This document shows, piece after piece, positions 33,534 to 41,715 of a stretch of DNA of 64,000 bases (positions are counted from its first letter, which is position 1; every line of letters begins with the position of its first letter). The notes beneath the pieces were generated by a model, which saw nothing but the letters and a program-made list of their open reading frames with translations, was not told the origin of the DNA and ran no database searches. This DNA comes from TOLSYN sp963849065 (GTDB taxonomy: Bacteria > Acidobacteriota > Terriglobia > Terriglobales > Acidobacteriaceae), in NCBI GenBank assembly GCA_963849065.1, contig CAWKFM010000002.1, positions 558,001 to 622,000 on the forward strand, read 5' to 3'. The translations under genes and the position numbers were made by a program.

Positions 33534-34856
33534 TTATCTTGGATGGTTAGCGGCGAAGCGTTGCGCGGGATAAGGGTGGAGCACGCGTGGAGAAGGAAGC
33601 CATCGCTTGGCAATCGCGAGCATGCGCTCCCACGTCAACCCACGCTTTTGGCTGCGGCGGCATAGAACGTGCCACCACATGCTAAGCACCCGTTCCCGGA
33701 ACATGCCGAGGCTGTCCAGATTCCCGGGTACTGCGTAGTAGTTGAAGTGGCCTTGCACAACTGCGCGGAGCCAAGTGCCGGTGTCCGGCGTAGCGTCGTG
33801 CATGCGTGCGCGGAGTTGCTGCTTGATCTCTTGCAGCTTTGCCCGCATACGCTTGCGGATCGTCATGCGCCTAACGCTAAAACGTCCGTTCCGGTCTTTT
33901 CCGCTGATATGCGTAAAGCCCAAGAAGTCGAACGTCTCTGGCTTGCCTTCCCCACTTCGCGTTCGATTTTCTTCGGCGAACCGCCCGAACTCAATCAAAC
34001 GCGTTTTGTCTGGATGGAGTTCCAGTCCGAACTTGGACAGTCGTTCCTGAAGGTCCTTCAGAAAACACTCCGCTTCAGCTCGGTGTTGGAAACCTAAGGC
34101 GAGGTCGTCCGCGTAGCGGACGGCTATCACATCCCCCTGTGCGCGTTGTTTGCGCCACTTGTCCAACCAGAGGTCGAAGGTGTAGTGCAGGTAAATGTTC
34201 GCCAGCATCGGTGATGCCACCGATCCTTGCGGCGTACCTGACGTCGTCTCCGACCATATACCTTCCTCCAGTACCCCAGCGCTCAGCCATTTCTGGATGA
34301 GACGCAGGATTCTGGAATCGGCTACGCGATGCTCGACGAACTTGATAAGCCAGCTTTTGTCGAGGTTATCGAAAAATCCTCGAATGTCGGCGTCAAGAAC
34401 GTAGTTCACCTTCTTGTATCGCAGCGCGTACGACAGCGCATCCAGCGCTTGATGCTGGCTGCGCCCCGGGCGGAAGCCGTACGAGAAACCGAGAAAGTCT
34501 TCCTCGTATATCTGATTGAGGATGGTGACCACGGACAGCTGGACGATCTTGTCCTCCAGCGCCGCAATCCCCAATGGACGCTGCCGCCCATCGGCCTTCT
34601 CTATGTAAACCCTTCTCGATGGCTTGGCCCGGTATGCGCCGCGATGCATCCGGCTGTGCAGGTCAATCAGGTGTTCCTGCAAACCGGGTTCATACTCCTG
34701 CCACGTCACGCCATCGACTCCGGGGGCGGCTTTTCGCTTGAGGGCATAAAAGCTTTCCCGCAGCCGATCAACGGTCAAGTGGTGAAGGAGTGCGGTGAAC
34801 CGCACCTTCTTATCTTTCCGTGCTGCTTTCCGCACACTCGCCAGCCCCTGGGACAC
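33534..34856 (-). CDS. ltrA: Group II intron reverse transcriptase/maturase
   Basis: 440 residues from a GTG at 34856 (MSQGLASVRKAARKDKKVRF). The reverse-transcriptase fingers and palm are recognisable: RKAAPGVDGVTW, RPLGIAALEDKIVQ, FLGFSYGFRPGRSQHQAL, the catalytic VRYADDLALGF and a PQGSVASPMLANIYLHY block. The maturase (X) domain follows (TFDFLGFTHISGKDR, then WLRAVVQGHFNYYAVPGN). No HNH endonuclease domain is present, as expected for this class. The protein assists splicing and retrohoming of the surrounding intron. No frameshift is seen. Confidence 0.93.
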   Translation of the reverse strand: MSQGLASVRKAARKDKKVRFTALLHHLTVDRLRESFYALKRKAAPGVDGVTWQEYEPGLQEHLIDLHSRMHRGAYRAKPSRRVYIEKADGRQRPLGIAALEDKIVQLSVVTILNQIYEEDFLGFSYGFRPGRSQHQALDALSYALRYKKVNYVLDADIRGFFDNLDKSWLIKFVEHRVADSRILRLIQKWLSAGVLEEGIWSETTSGTPQGSVASPMLANIYLHYTFDLWLDKWRKQRAQGDVIAVRYADDLALGFQHRAEAECFLKDLQERLSKFGLELHPDKTRLIEFGRFAEENRTRSGEGKPETFDFLGFTHISGKDRNGRFSVRRMTIRKRMRAKLQEIKQQLRARMHDATPDTGTWLRAVVQGHFNYYAVPGNLDSLGMFRERVLSMWWHVLCRRSQKRGLTWERMLAIAKRWLPSPRVLHPYPAQRFAANHPR

Positions 34857-35373
34857 GCTACACCCCGCTCTGTGTCGGGAACGTGTGAAGTTGATGAGTG
34901 TTCTCCTTGATCAGCGGTCTTCCCTCCTCACTCTCCGCCGACAGTCCCCCGTCATTGTTCGAGTGATTCATCGGTAGTACACCACTGTCCGACTCCTCGG
35001 AGATGTGCATGCGGGCAGTACGGCCTTGGCCTTCTCCCGCCGTTCTGTGGCCGGTTTCAATCACAGATATCTCCGAGGTCTCCCGGTTCTCGTGCATGAA
35101 GTTTCTAGGCGTGCTCTGGGGTCTTCGACTACGCAGGACTGTCCGGGAACTCGCGCTATCGTTCCCGTCCATGTGGCCTTCCGCACAAGGCAAGGGCGTC
35201 GGCGTCCTGATTGCCAGTTTTCGGAGCTCAATGTCCCAGCCCACCTATCCCCTGTTTACGCTTCGCCTTGCTCCTCGCGGAACACGGCGCAAAACTCGGG
35301 GCCGAGTGGTTCGCTATTCCTTTCTCGCAAGGATCTTTCATCCTCTGCTTCATGCCGGTTTATCCCGGCGCAC

Positions 35374-36223
35374 TGCCCTGGCCTGTCCGTTGCGCCATTA
35401 GGGCATCGCACAGCAGGTATCCATCAGCCACAATCGACGGTAGCCGGTCCACATGAAGAATATGGTAAAGCTTTGGACGAGCAGGGGGCGGAGTCATCTG
35501 GCCTTAGCCTCCTACATTATCGTATCGTCTTCTATTGTTGTATTCTAGACTAGTTTCCCGCCGCCGAAAGGGCTGGGAGAGCTGCCTTCGGCGTTTGCTG
35601 GAAGGCGCGATGCACTGTCTCGAATCGTCTCCAGTCCAAATTTTGGACTCCAGAAAACTGCCAACATTGAAAAATTCAGCGGACGGTTTTTTCCTGGGGA
35701 AGACAAGTGGGTTTTGCCGAACGCCCACCCCCAACCCCTGCGCAGCGAGCGGGGGTGGCGGCGGACTGGAAGCCACCCTTTGGAATGTGGTGGCACTGGT
35801 GGCGGCAGACTACCCGGCAAAAGAAGTCGGTGGTGAATTGACAGCAATCAAGATGGCTTTGGAGGCCGAGTGACTGAAACAAAGGGGTGCTCTGCGAGTC
35901 CAAATTTTGGACTGTTTCAGGGGCTAGGTTACTACCTGTTTCGGCCTGTTTTGAGGGCTCCAAAACCGCTGAAACAGGCTCCAAAACCGCTGTTTTTTGT
36001 CCTTCCTTGGCGGACAAAGATTTTTCCATCTCGGCTGCAACTAGGGAGTGATGGTTTGTAACGAAATAATGCACATTTCCGGTACTTTCATGCTGGCACG
36101 CGTTTTCCCGCCTACCCTGGGTGGAAGGTTAGTCTCTCGTCGGTTGTTGATCGGCAGGGCCTTTCGAGCGTGAAGTGGTGAAACAAAACATTCAAGATTC
36201 GGGATACTGAAACTCTACCCACG
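35374..36223. other. Gene-poor stretch with paired palindromes
   Basis: About 850 bases. Several overlapping open frames exist on both strands (for example 35535-35873 plus, 35676-36074 minus), but none has a ribosome site, recognisable domain or conserved feature, and they are not called. The notable content is two identical 17-bp palindromes at 35633-35649 and 35897-35913. Confidence 0.5.
35633..35913. repeat. Two identical 17-bp palindromes
   Basis: AGTCCAAATTTTGGACT occurs at 35633-35649 and 35897-35913. Its arms AGTCCAAA and TTTGGACT are perfectly complementary around one central base. The copies are 264 bases apart. They may be regulator- or recombinase-binding sites of a lost element. 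Confidence 0.75.
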
Positions 36224-36574
36224 TCACAGACTGCGTGGCTTGCGGAAGGCCCAATAGCCTGACCAGACGAGCAGCAGCAGGCCGAGAGCCAGGTCGATTG
36301 GCTGCCAGTCCTGCCGGTGCATCCGAACCGACAAGATCGGGTTTAGCAGAAGCGCGACAGCCAGGATAGCCCACATCCAGCCCCGTGGCCCGGCGTGGTA
36401 GACCCTCACCGCCCAATATGCCCAACCCACCGTCGCAGCCGTCCTCAGCACCATGTAATAGCCGTAGGGATGCTTCCCCTCTGCGGCGAACAACAAGAGA
36501 ATCGCCACAAGCACAGTGAGTCCAATTTCCAACGTCCGCTTGCTGCCCAAGCTATTGCCTCCGCATGAAATCAT
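36224..36574 (-). CDS. Small integral membrane protein, DUF6804-like
   Basis: 116 residues with four hydrophobic segments (LTVLVAILLLFAAEG, YYMVLRTAATVGWAYWAV, WMWAILAVALLLNPILSV and LALGLLLLVWSGYWAF). The sequence LLNPILSVRMHRQDWQPIDLAL, with a P near the end of TM3 and the W-x-x-I-D motif before TM4, is what I remember of the DUF6804 family. Function is unknown. It is the only clearly intact gene between the 15-bp repeats apart from the intron maturase, so it may be cargo of a former island. Family assignment is from memory. Confidence 0.7.
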   Translation of the reverse strand: MISCGGNSLGSKRTLEIGLTVLVAILLLFAAEGKHPYGYYMVLRTAATVGWAYWAVRVYHAGPRGWMWAILAVALLLNPILSVRMHRQDWQPIDLALGLLLLVWSGYWAFRKPRSL

Positions 36575-37043
36575 TTCACGCTACGGTTTACCACAGACAA
36601 GGGGGCGGCCTGCAATAGCAGGCACTATGACGTACGCTTGACGTACGCCTCATACGGTAAAGCTCTATCTTATTGATTCTTATGGCGTCCCCGGCGGGAT
36701 TCGAACCCGCGTTATCGCCGTGAAAGACCAGCTATACGCGTAATTTCAACAACTTGCAGAGCATGGGTGGCAACTCAGAACTGCACAGGAATGAGAAGAA
36801 ATCCGTATTGTTGTACGAGTGTTGTATGAGGAGCGGCGGAAACAGGCGGTCTTGAATATCGGACTCGCCTCTACCCTGCTACTCAGAATCAATCACTTAC
36901 AAGGCTTATGGTAATGCTGTTCGAGTGAAAGTGTGCAGTTCGGTCGCTTTCATGCACCAATTCATGCACCAATTTTCGGGGCTGATCCTCAACTTCTGTC
37001 TCCTGCTGCTCAATGCGATTTTCCCTTCCGCTCTTGAGCTTCA
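36575..37043. other. Intergenic region holding the tRNA fragment
   Basis: About 470 bases with no gene. It contains the 3' half of tRNA-Glu (36683-36726). Beyond it, TTGTACGAGTGTTGTATGAG near 36815 resembles the repeats that often lie beside integrase attachment sites. No promoter-gene pair is evident. Confidence 0.5.
36683..36726 (-). tRNA. 3' half of tRNA-Glu (UUC), truncated; likely attachment site
   Basis: The minus strand reads CTTTCAC (anticodon loop with UUC), GGCGA, a short variable region, a T-arm GCGGG-TTCGAAT-CCCGC, then CGGGGAC-G-CCA. The D-arm and 5' acceptor strand are absent: the sequence beyond 36726 does not continue as tRNA. A tRNA 3' half regenerated or left behind by integration is the usual explanation. 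Confidence 0.8.
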
Positions 37044-37438
37044 GCCATGGGCAAGCAGGACCAGCACCCGGCGAGCCACCTCATATTCTGCCTCTTCAAT
37101 GGGGCGCTGCTCAGGAAGCAGACCCAGCCAATCCGTTCCCAGTCGGTAGGTAAATCCCCACAGCGGCATTCCATTCAAGATCGATTGCCGGAAACAGCTA
37201 ATCAGCGGGTAGACTGGCACAGCTCTCAGGCAGTGTCGGGTGGGATCTCGCCAGACATCCAGCGAACCCAAACCGCTTCTACCGCCTCTCGATGATCCAA
37301 AACCGTGGGCAGCTCGCTATCCACTGCGAACACAAAGGGAGCCACTAAAACGAACGGCCCGGTTCTTCGCCTCGCCAGTACCCGCGGCAATACGGCATCT
37401 GACCAGAACTGCCATTGCAATGGCATCAAGGAGTGCAT
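37044..37438 (-). pseudogene. Decayed NUDIX hydrolase, C-terminal part
   Basis: Two overlapping minus-strand frames together read as the C-terminal part of a CoA-pyrophosphatase-type NUDIX protein. The frame from 37438 gives TGPFVLVAPFVFAVDSELP, then REAVEAVWVRW. After a frame change, the frame ending at 37044 gives DVWRDPTRHCLRAVPVYPL, then GMPLWGFTYRLGTDWLGLL, the normal closing segment. The NUDIX box itself is missing, so the gene is truncated as well as frameshifted. Assignment is by pattern recognition only. Confidence 0.55.
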
Positions 37439-37599
37439 AGACCAGGAAGATTCAGTAAGCTTTCCGACACGCCTTCGGCGTGACTGATACTGCTGGTGGC
37501 AGGATCACGGTGCGCTCCCTGGCAGCATAAAATCTTGCAGTGGGCGGCAGCACGGCGCTGCAATGGGTGGCAGCACTGCTTGCCACCAGCATGTAGCGC

Positions 37600-37905
37600 T
37601 CAGCGCTCAATCAACACGGGCTCCGCGCACGCCGCATCATCGTTCTTCACCAGGTTCACCCGGCTGCAAACTTCGTATCGTCTCATCAGGTCGGGATTGC
37701 ATGGCTTCAACCGGTCGTAGATGGTGTCCGTCTTCTGATAGCCGGAGTCGAGCCACAGATCATAAGTGTCATCGGGTAGGATGACTGGCATGCGGTCGTG
37801 GACGTCGGCACAGAGTGCGTTCGGTGTCGTGGTGATGTAGGCGCAGGTCTCAACCATGTTCTCTTCGGGATTGTTCCACTGCTCCCAAATTCCATAAGAA
37901 GGCTG
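37600..37905 (-). pseudogene. 3' remnant of an SRAP/YedK (HMCES) gene
   Basis: The minus strand reads YGIWEQWNNPEENMVETCAY, ITTTPNALCADVHDRMPVIL, PDDTYDLWL and, near the end, YEVCSRVNLVKNDDAACAEP. This is the C-terminal half of the SOS-response-associated peptidase family, which crosslinks to abasic sites in single-stranded DNA. The N-terminal half, including the catalytic Cys2, is absent. The remnant abuts the tail of a resolvase gene on the other strand at about 37900, so a recombination event probably removed its start. Confidence 0.8.
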
Positions 37906-37964
37906 TGCTTGCGCGGGAGTTCGGTATCAGCAGGGAGACGCTATACCAGTACGCCCGAGGGTAG
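37896..37964 (+). pseudogene. C-terminal tail of a serine resolvase/invertase
   Basis: The last 22 codons before the TAG at 37962 read KKAVLAREFGISRETLYQYA then RG. This is the helix-turn-helix end of a Tn3-type resolvase/DNA invertase. The catalytic domain is missing. The open frame is too short for usual gene callers. Confidence 0.7.
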
Positions 37965-37968
37965 TGTC

Positions 37969-39084
37969 CTAATTTGAATCCATCAGCTCTGGAGTGTGGA
38001 ATTCAACGTGCTCCGTATCAAGCCGCTGCGCTAAGCTCCCGCTTGAAACTTCCCGGAATCCGTTAAATATAGTAAAGAGCGTTCCGCCAACGCTAATCAG
38101 CAGTAAACTCCATGGCACCACCCGGGAGAACCAGAACACCTGCGGAGTAAAGCGGATAGTGAACACCCATACAAGGTATCCCAGTGTTCCCACTGCCATA
38201 TTCAACATCCGCCGAGGATCTCGAAGGGGCAATTCATCCATAAACAGCGCCCAAAGCGCCAGAGTGAAGGGGAAAGCAGCAGCAAGGTCAACAAGGTAGT
38301 GCTCGCCAGTCGTAAGGGTACAAATTGCCGTAATAATCGCGGAAACCAATCCGAACCATCGTACATATTTAAATCTCCAACATGCACAGCAAGCCATGAG
38401 CGCCCATGTCATGTGCATAGATGGCATTCCGTTTCGTCGAATCCATGGATTCAGACTTACCACGGATAGACTAAGGTGATGCAGTTGCTCACTACTGAAG
38501 TACTGGCGGGCACTCGAATCACTGAACGCATCCCATCCCAGAAGGAACTCGGGACCGCACACCGGCAGTAGCTTATAGCACTGAATAGCGAACACTCCGC
38601 CAAGAATAAACATGGCGACGAGTCGCCACATTTTCTTTCGATCACGTAGATTTGCGGCACAGGCTACGCCGATTACCAGCGGCAAGGCTTGATAGCAAAG
38701 TTGAGAAACGCGGTCTAGACGCAGCTTATTCACAACGATGTCAGTAATCCAAATGCTGGGTTGAAATCCAAAGCTACCGTCCACGTAAAATGTGTACAGA
38801 TCGAAAGTTGGCTGACCACTGTGAAGTGCTCCGACGAACGACGGACTGCCCCGACCAAAATCTGCCATGGCGTTTAAGCTGCCTAAGAGGATCAATAGCA
38901 GAGCTGGAAGCAAATCGTGCAGCGGCTTCTTTTCGCCCACGCCCCAAACGGCAGTAATACAGAAAGCGCCTGCCATGACGCAAGCTACATAAAAATGATA
39001 AGGTTCAGGGAAAAACAAAACAGCGGACGTAGCCAAGGCGCAAACAATCGCTAAGAACATTATTTTATGAGAGGTTCGGTTCAT
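37969..39084 (-). CDS. PAP2-superfamily integral membrane phosphatase
   Basis: 371 residues from the ATG at 39084; an in-frame TTG at 39093 is unlikely. About ten hydrophobic segments. The PAP2/inositolphosphotransferase-like signature is present in two parts: NGMPSMHMTWALMACC (with catalytic His) and TTGEHYLVDLAAAFPF (G-x-H-Y-x-x-D with the nucleophilic His and its Asp). This is the Aur1/Ipt1-like PAP2_3 type, which handles lipid phosphates in the membrane. It is intact but surrounded by remnants, and AT content is higher than in the flanking chromosomal genes, so it may have come in with a mobile element. Confidence 0.85.
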   Translation of the reverse strand: MNRTSHKIMFLAIVCALATSAVLFFPEPYHFYVACVMAGAFCITAVWGVGEKKPLHDLLPALLLILLGSLNAMADFGRGSPSFVGALHSGQPTFDLYTFYVDGSFGFQPSIWITDIVVNKLRLDRVSQLCYQALPLVIGVACAANLRDRKKMWRLVAMFILGGVFAIQCYKLLPVCGPEFLLGWDAFSDSSARQYFSSEQLHHLSLSVVSLNPWIRRNGMPSMHMTWALMACCACWRFKYVRWFGLVSAIITAICTLTTGEHYLVDLAAAFPFTLALWALFMDELPLRDPRRMLNMAVGTLGYLVWVFTIRFTPQVFWFSRVVPWSLLLISVGGTLFTIFNGFREVSSGSLAQRLDTEHVEFHTPELMDSN

Positions 39085-39517
39085 TGTACACAAAGGCCAC
39101 TGTTCCCCGGCAGTCAGGCCGCATTCTCCGTACTGAATAGAAATTATGAGTAGAACTTATAGAGATGCTACTGATTTCAGGTACTTAGCTTCAGTGCCGT
39201 GGCTCACCCACCGGTGTGACGCTGAATTGTAGCCTTCTGCTACTACGAAACTTTCAGACACCTCCCAGCCGTCATTCCTGTTGAGACGAATGTGCCTTCT
39301 GTTCGGGACTTGCGATCATGCGATTGTCCTGACTCCAGCATTAGGCTTTCCGATACATGGTTCAATACATAGTTGGGAGTATGAGATCAGCCCCACTATA
39401 AGCGCCGGCGCGACAGGCGCGACGATAGGCCACAATGCGCCGCGTGAGCGGTGCTCTGCGGCCTACTTTTACTCCGGCTTTGACACCCTCACGGTGAAGC
39501 CTGTTTCCTCATGAAAC
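39085..39517. other. Intergenic region, nothing recognised
   Basis: About 430 bases. A short open frame (39281-39514, plus) has no motif or ribosome site. No terminator or RNA gene was seen. Confidence 0.5.
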
Positions 39518-39778
39518 TCACGCTGGGCGGCTTTCAGAGCGTCTTCGCCCCCGCAATGCCGGGACGATGATCCAGTGTTCCGCAAACGCATTGATGAGGC
39601 GATCGTGGATCTCGAGCACCTCGGGCGCGCTCTCCAGTTTGCCGGGATCCTGCGCGCTTTCTTCCTCGAGGGCCTTGTCTATGGCGACTTTCAGCTCACC
39701 ATAGATGGCCGCAACTTGTGGGAATTCCACCAGCAGCAACCCAAAGGCGCCGCTGTGCTCGGCCGCATCGCGGAACAT
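39518..39778 (-). CDS. Unrecognised 86-residue ORF, probably a fragment
   Basis: The frame reads MFRDAAEHSGAFGLLLVEFP, then KVAIDKALEEESAQD and EVLEIHDRLINAFAEHW, a plausible soluble helical sequence with normal composition. No family is recognised and no ribosome site is clear. It begins where the second group II intron fragment ends, which suggests it is either the 3' part of an interrupted gene or a chance frame. Confidence 0.3.
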   Translation of the reverse strand: MFRDAAEHSGAFGLLLVEFPQVAAIYGELKVAIDKALEEESAQDPGKLESAPEVLEIHDRLINAFAEHWIIVPALRGRRRSESRPA

Positions 39779-39799
39779 CCAATCAGGCCGCAGAAATTA

Positions 39800-40112
39800 T
39801 CTGTTCGCCGGCACCAATAATGGAGGCCAGCAGGCGAGCCGTTCTGCCCCTGTGCCCCGCATCGGTACTCTGAGCCTTGTGGGGTTCACCACTTGACTCT
39901 CTCCCTTTGCATCGGGACGACAGGTTCTCCCGTTCCAAACAAGAGCCTCTTCTCAGGTTCACGCTGCCTTCGAGCCTGATGCCGCAAAGGCCGGTCTTCA
40001 GGACGCCACCCTTGCTTATCCCGGAGCGACCACCATCCCCGGTTCCGACATTGTCTTTACGCTTTCGGCTTGTCATCGACAGTTCGCTTACGCTCGTCTC
40101 TCTGAATCACAC
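39800..40112 (-). mobile_element. 5' fragment of a second group II intron
   Basis: The minus strand begins with GTGTGATTCAGAGAGACGAG at 40112 (GUGYG boundary). It contains the domain I segments GAACGGGAGAACCTGTCG, AAGGGAGAGAGTCAAGTGG and AGTACCGATGCGGGGCACAG, which I know from bacterial group II introns. It stops near 39800 with no reverse transcriptase or domain V, so it is a truncated relic of a type different from the intron at 33460. Confidence 0.65.
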
Positions 40113-40249
40113 TTGACGGGATCAGGTTCCGCCTTTTCCGCGTCGCTCACCACCATCGCTCTTAACGACAGCAGCACACGGTAGTTTGATGGCAGCTCCT
40201 GATCGCCGTCACCGAGGGGCCTACCCTAATCTCTTGTTTAGCTCAACGA

Positions 40250-40884
40250 CAGCCACACTGCTGCTGTCGTCTTCGGGACACACGGTGGTCGCAGTACTTC
40301 GAGGTGAGAACGTGCGCCAGCAGTCCCGGCCCTGCTACCGCGCTCGATGGGGCGCGACGGCGCTGGCGCCTGCACGATCACATCGCATGAGGTGCAGCTC
40401 AGCTTCGGCCGCACGTGACGGATCGCCTTGAAGCTCTCGGGAACGTACTCAAGGACTTCGGAGACATCTTCGCCAAGTTTGCTCAGCGTACTGCCGCACT
40501 CGGGGCAGCACTGTTGCTGGGGTTCATGCGTCTTGGTCTCGCGCGGAAGAGCGGGCGTCGCACGGGCTTGTTTGCAAATGGAGGCGTACTCGTTGAACTC
40601 GAAGGCTTCTCTGGTGGAGATGTTTGCTCGCCGCGGTTAGCTTCCAGCTGTTCGAGCTTCAACTCAAGCTGTTCGATCTGCCGCTCGATCTTCTCCGAGC
40701 GGCGTCCGAACTGCATACGCTGGAGCTTGGCGATCAGCAGATCCAGGTGCTCGATCTCGTGATCACGCGAGAGCAGTTGCGCTTGGGTCGTGATCAGCGC
40801 TTCGTGGGTTGCCAACAGGATCGCTTTCAACGCGTCCGCATCGAGCGTGCTCAGATCCGGCAGCGTTGTGCACATGAGAACCAT
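40250..40884 (-). pseudogene. tnpC: IS66 transposase (TnpC) remnant
   Basis: From the start near 40884 the frame reads PDLSTLDADALKAILLATHE, then IEHLDLLIAKLQRMQFGRRS, the helical N-terminus of IS66 TnpC. After a frame change near 40530 it resumes as CCPECGSTLSKLGEDVSEVL, then YVPESFKAIRHVRPKLSC and IVQAPAPSRPIERG. It breaks off near 40250, before the DDE core. It is therefore frameshifted and 3'-truncated. It belongs with the tnpB and tnpA just upstream on the minus strand. Confidence 0.85.
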
Positions 40885-40960
40885 GAGCGGAGTATGCCAT
40901 GAACTCTGCTTCCATGTGCCTCGCAGCCGCATAAATAGCTATGCAAATCGGCAGATGTCC

Positions 40961-41308
40961 TCAGATCGCCATCAGTGTTTCCGCGGTTCGCACCAGACGC
41001 CGCCAATCAATCCCTTCACAGAGCATCGATAACTGCGCTCGCGTCAGCGAGACCGTTCCGCTCTCGGCCTTCGGCCACACGAAGCGTCCACGCTCCAGCC
41101 GCTTGGCAAAAAGACATAGCCCTTCGCCATCGAACCAGAGAATCTTGAGCAGATCGCCGCGACGGCCGCGGAAGACGAAAACGTGGCCCGAGAGCGGGTC
41201 GTGTTCGAGTGTGGTCTGCACGGCGGCGCTCAGTCCGGTGAAGCCGCGGCGCATGTCGGTGACGCCCGCTGCAATCCAGATGCGTGTGTTCGCCGGAAAC
41301 GAGATCAT
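40961..41308 (-). CDS. tnpB: IS66 accessory protein TnpB
   Basis: 115 residues from the ATG at 41308, the normal TnpB length. It begins MISFPANTRIWIAAGVTDMR, contains GHVFVFRGRRGDLLKILWFD and ends with the LSMLCEGIDWR segment. The ATG overlaps the stop of the upstream tnpA as GGATGA, the usual coupling. The gene itself is intact, although the element around it is not. Confidence 0.92.
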   Translation of the reverse strand: MISFPANTRIWIAAGVTDMRRGFTGLSAAVQTTLEHDPLSGHVFVFRGRRGDLLKILWFDGEGLCLFAKRLERGRFVWPKAESGTVSLTRAQLSMLCEGIDWRRLVRTAETLMAI

Positions 41309-41700
41309 CCCGGCAGGCACTCCAGCACCGCACGAAGCACCTGGAGGTCGGCGTCGCCTTCCACTCGAACCTGTGCCTTCGGAAGCTGGATGTGAATCGA
41401 TGCAGCCGGTGGTTGCGAGGAACATGAAATCGCGGCCGCACAGTGGGCGCATCTGCGATCAGCGATGGTTCTGTCTCGCTCACGCTAACCGACAGCAACC
41501 GCGATGTCGTCGTGGCGGTCGCTCCCGTTCTATGGCCACCCAGCTTGCCGGTAAGATGGAGCTTGCGCCATGCAAACACCTGGCTGGCGTTGATCCCATG
41601 GCTGCGAGCCACTCGCGCCACCGACGCTCCCGGCACCAGCGTCTCCTCGACGATCCTCAACCTCTCCGCCGCACTCCGCTTCTTCCGCCTTACAGGCGCT
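41306..41700 (-). pseudogene. tnpA: IS66 TnpA, frameshifted
   Basis: The N-terminal part reads RKKRSAAERLRIVEETLVPG, then VARSHGINASQVFAWRKLH, the HTH of TnpA. The C-terminal part reads IHIQLPKAQVRVEGDADLQV, then LRAVLECLPG in another frame, so one frame change lies near 41410. The left IS66 terminal repeat is probably near 41693. Because it inserted into the IS3 orfB, a long chimeric open frame joins IS3 orfB to this tnpA. Confidence 0.75.
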
Positions 41701-41715
41701 GCCGCCACGGGCGGC

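Larger units (their letters stand above)
33460..35373 (-). mobile_element. Group II intron with reverse-transcriptase ORF (IIC-like)
   Basis: On the minus strand the intron starts with GTGCGCCGGGATAAACCGG at 35373, the standard GUGYG boundary, and ends near 33460 after domains V and VI. The length of about 1.9 kb suits the compact bacterial (class C-like) type. Domain V is at 33500-33533. Domain VI follows with a stem (GGGGGTATCAG against CTGATATCCC) and a candidate branch-point A about 8 bases before the end. The 5' exon just upstream (35374-35410) can fold into a hairpin (TGCCCT/AGGGCA), as expected for insertion beside terminator-like stems. All parts appear intact, so splicing and mobility are plausible. 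The exact 3' end is uncertain by a few bases. Confidence 0.85.
33285..36697. repeat. 15-bp direct repeat, candidate attachment-site cores
   Basis: TGGCGTCCCCGGCGG occurs at 33285-33299 and 36683-36697. The second copy is the acceptor end plus CCA of a tRNA-Glu 3' half, a typical integrase target. The repeat brackets 3.4 kb that includes the group II intron and a small membrane-protein gene. No integrase is left inside, so this would be a decayed island. Confidence 0.45.

Noticed and set aside
35535..35873. 112-codon plus-strand frame containing a palindrome copy
   Set aside because: Overlaps other frames of similar length on both strands, with no start signal or recognised sequence.
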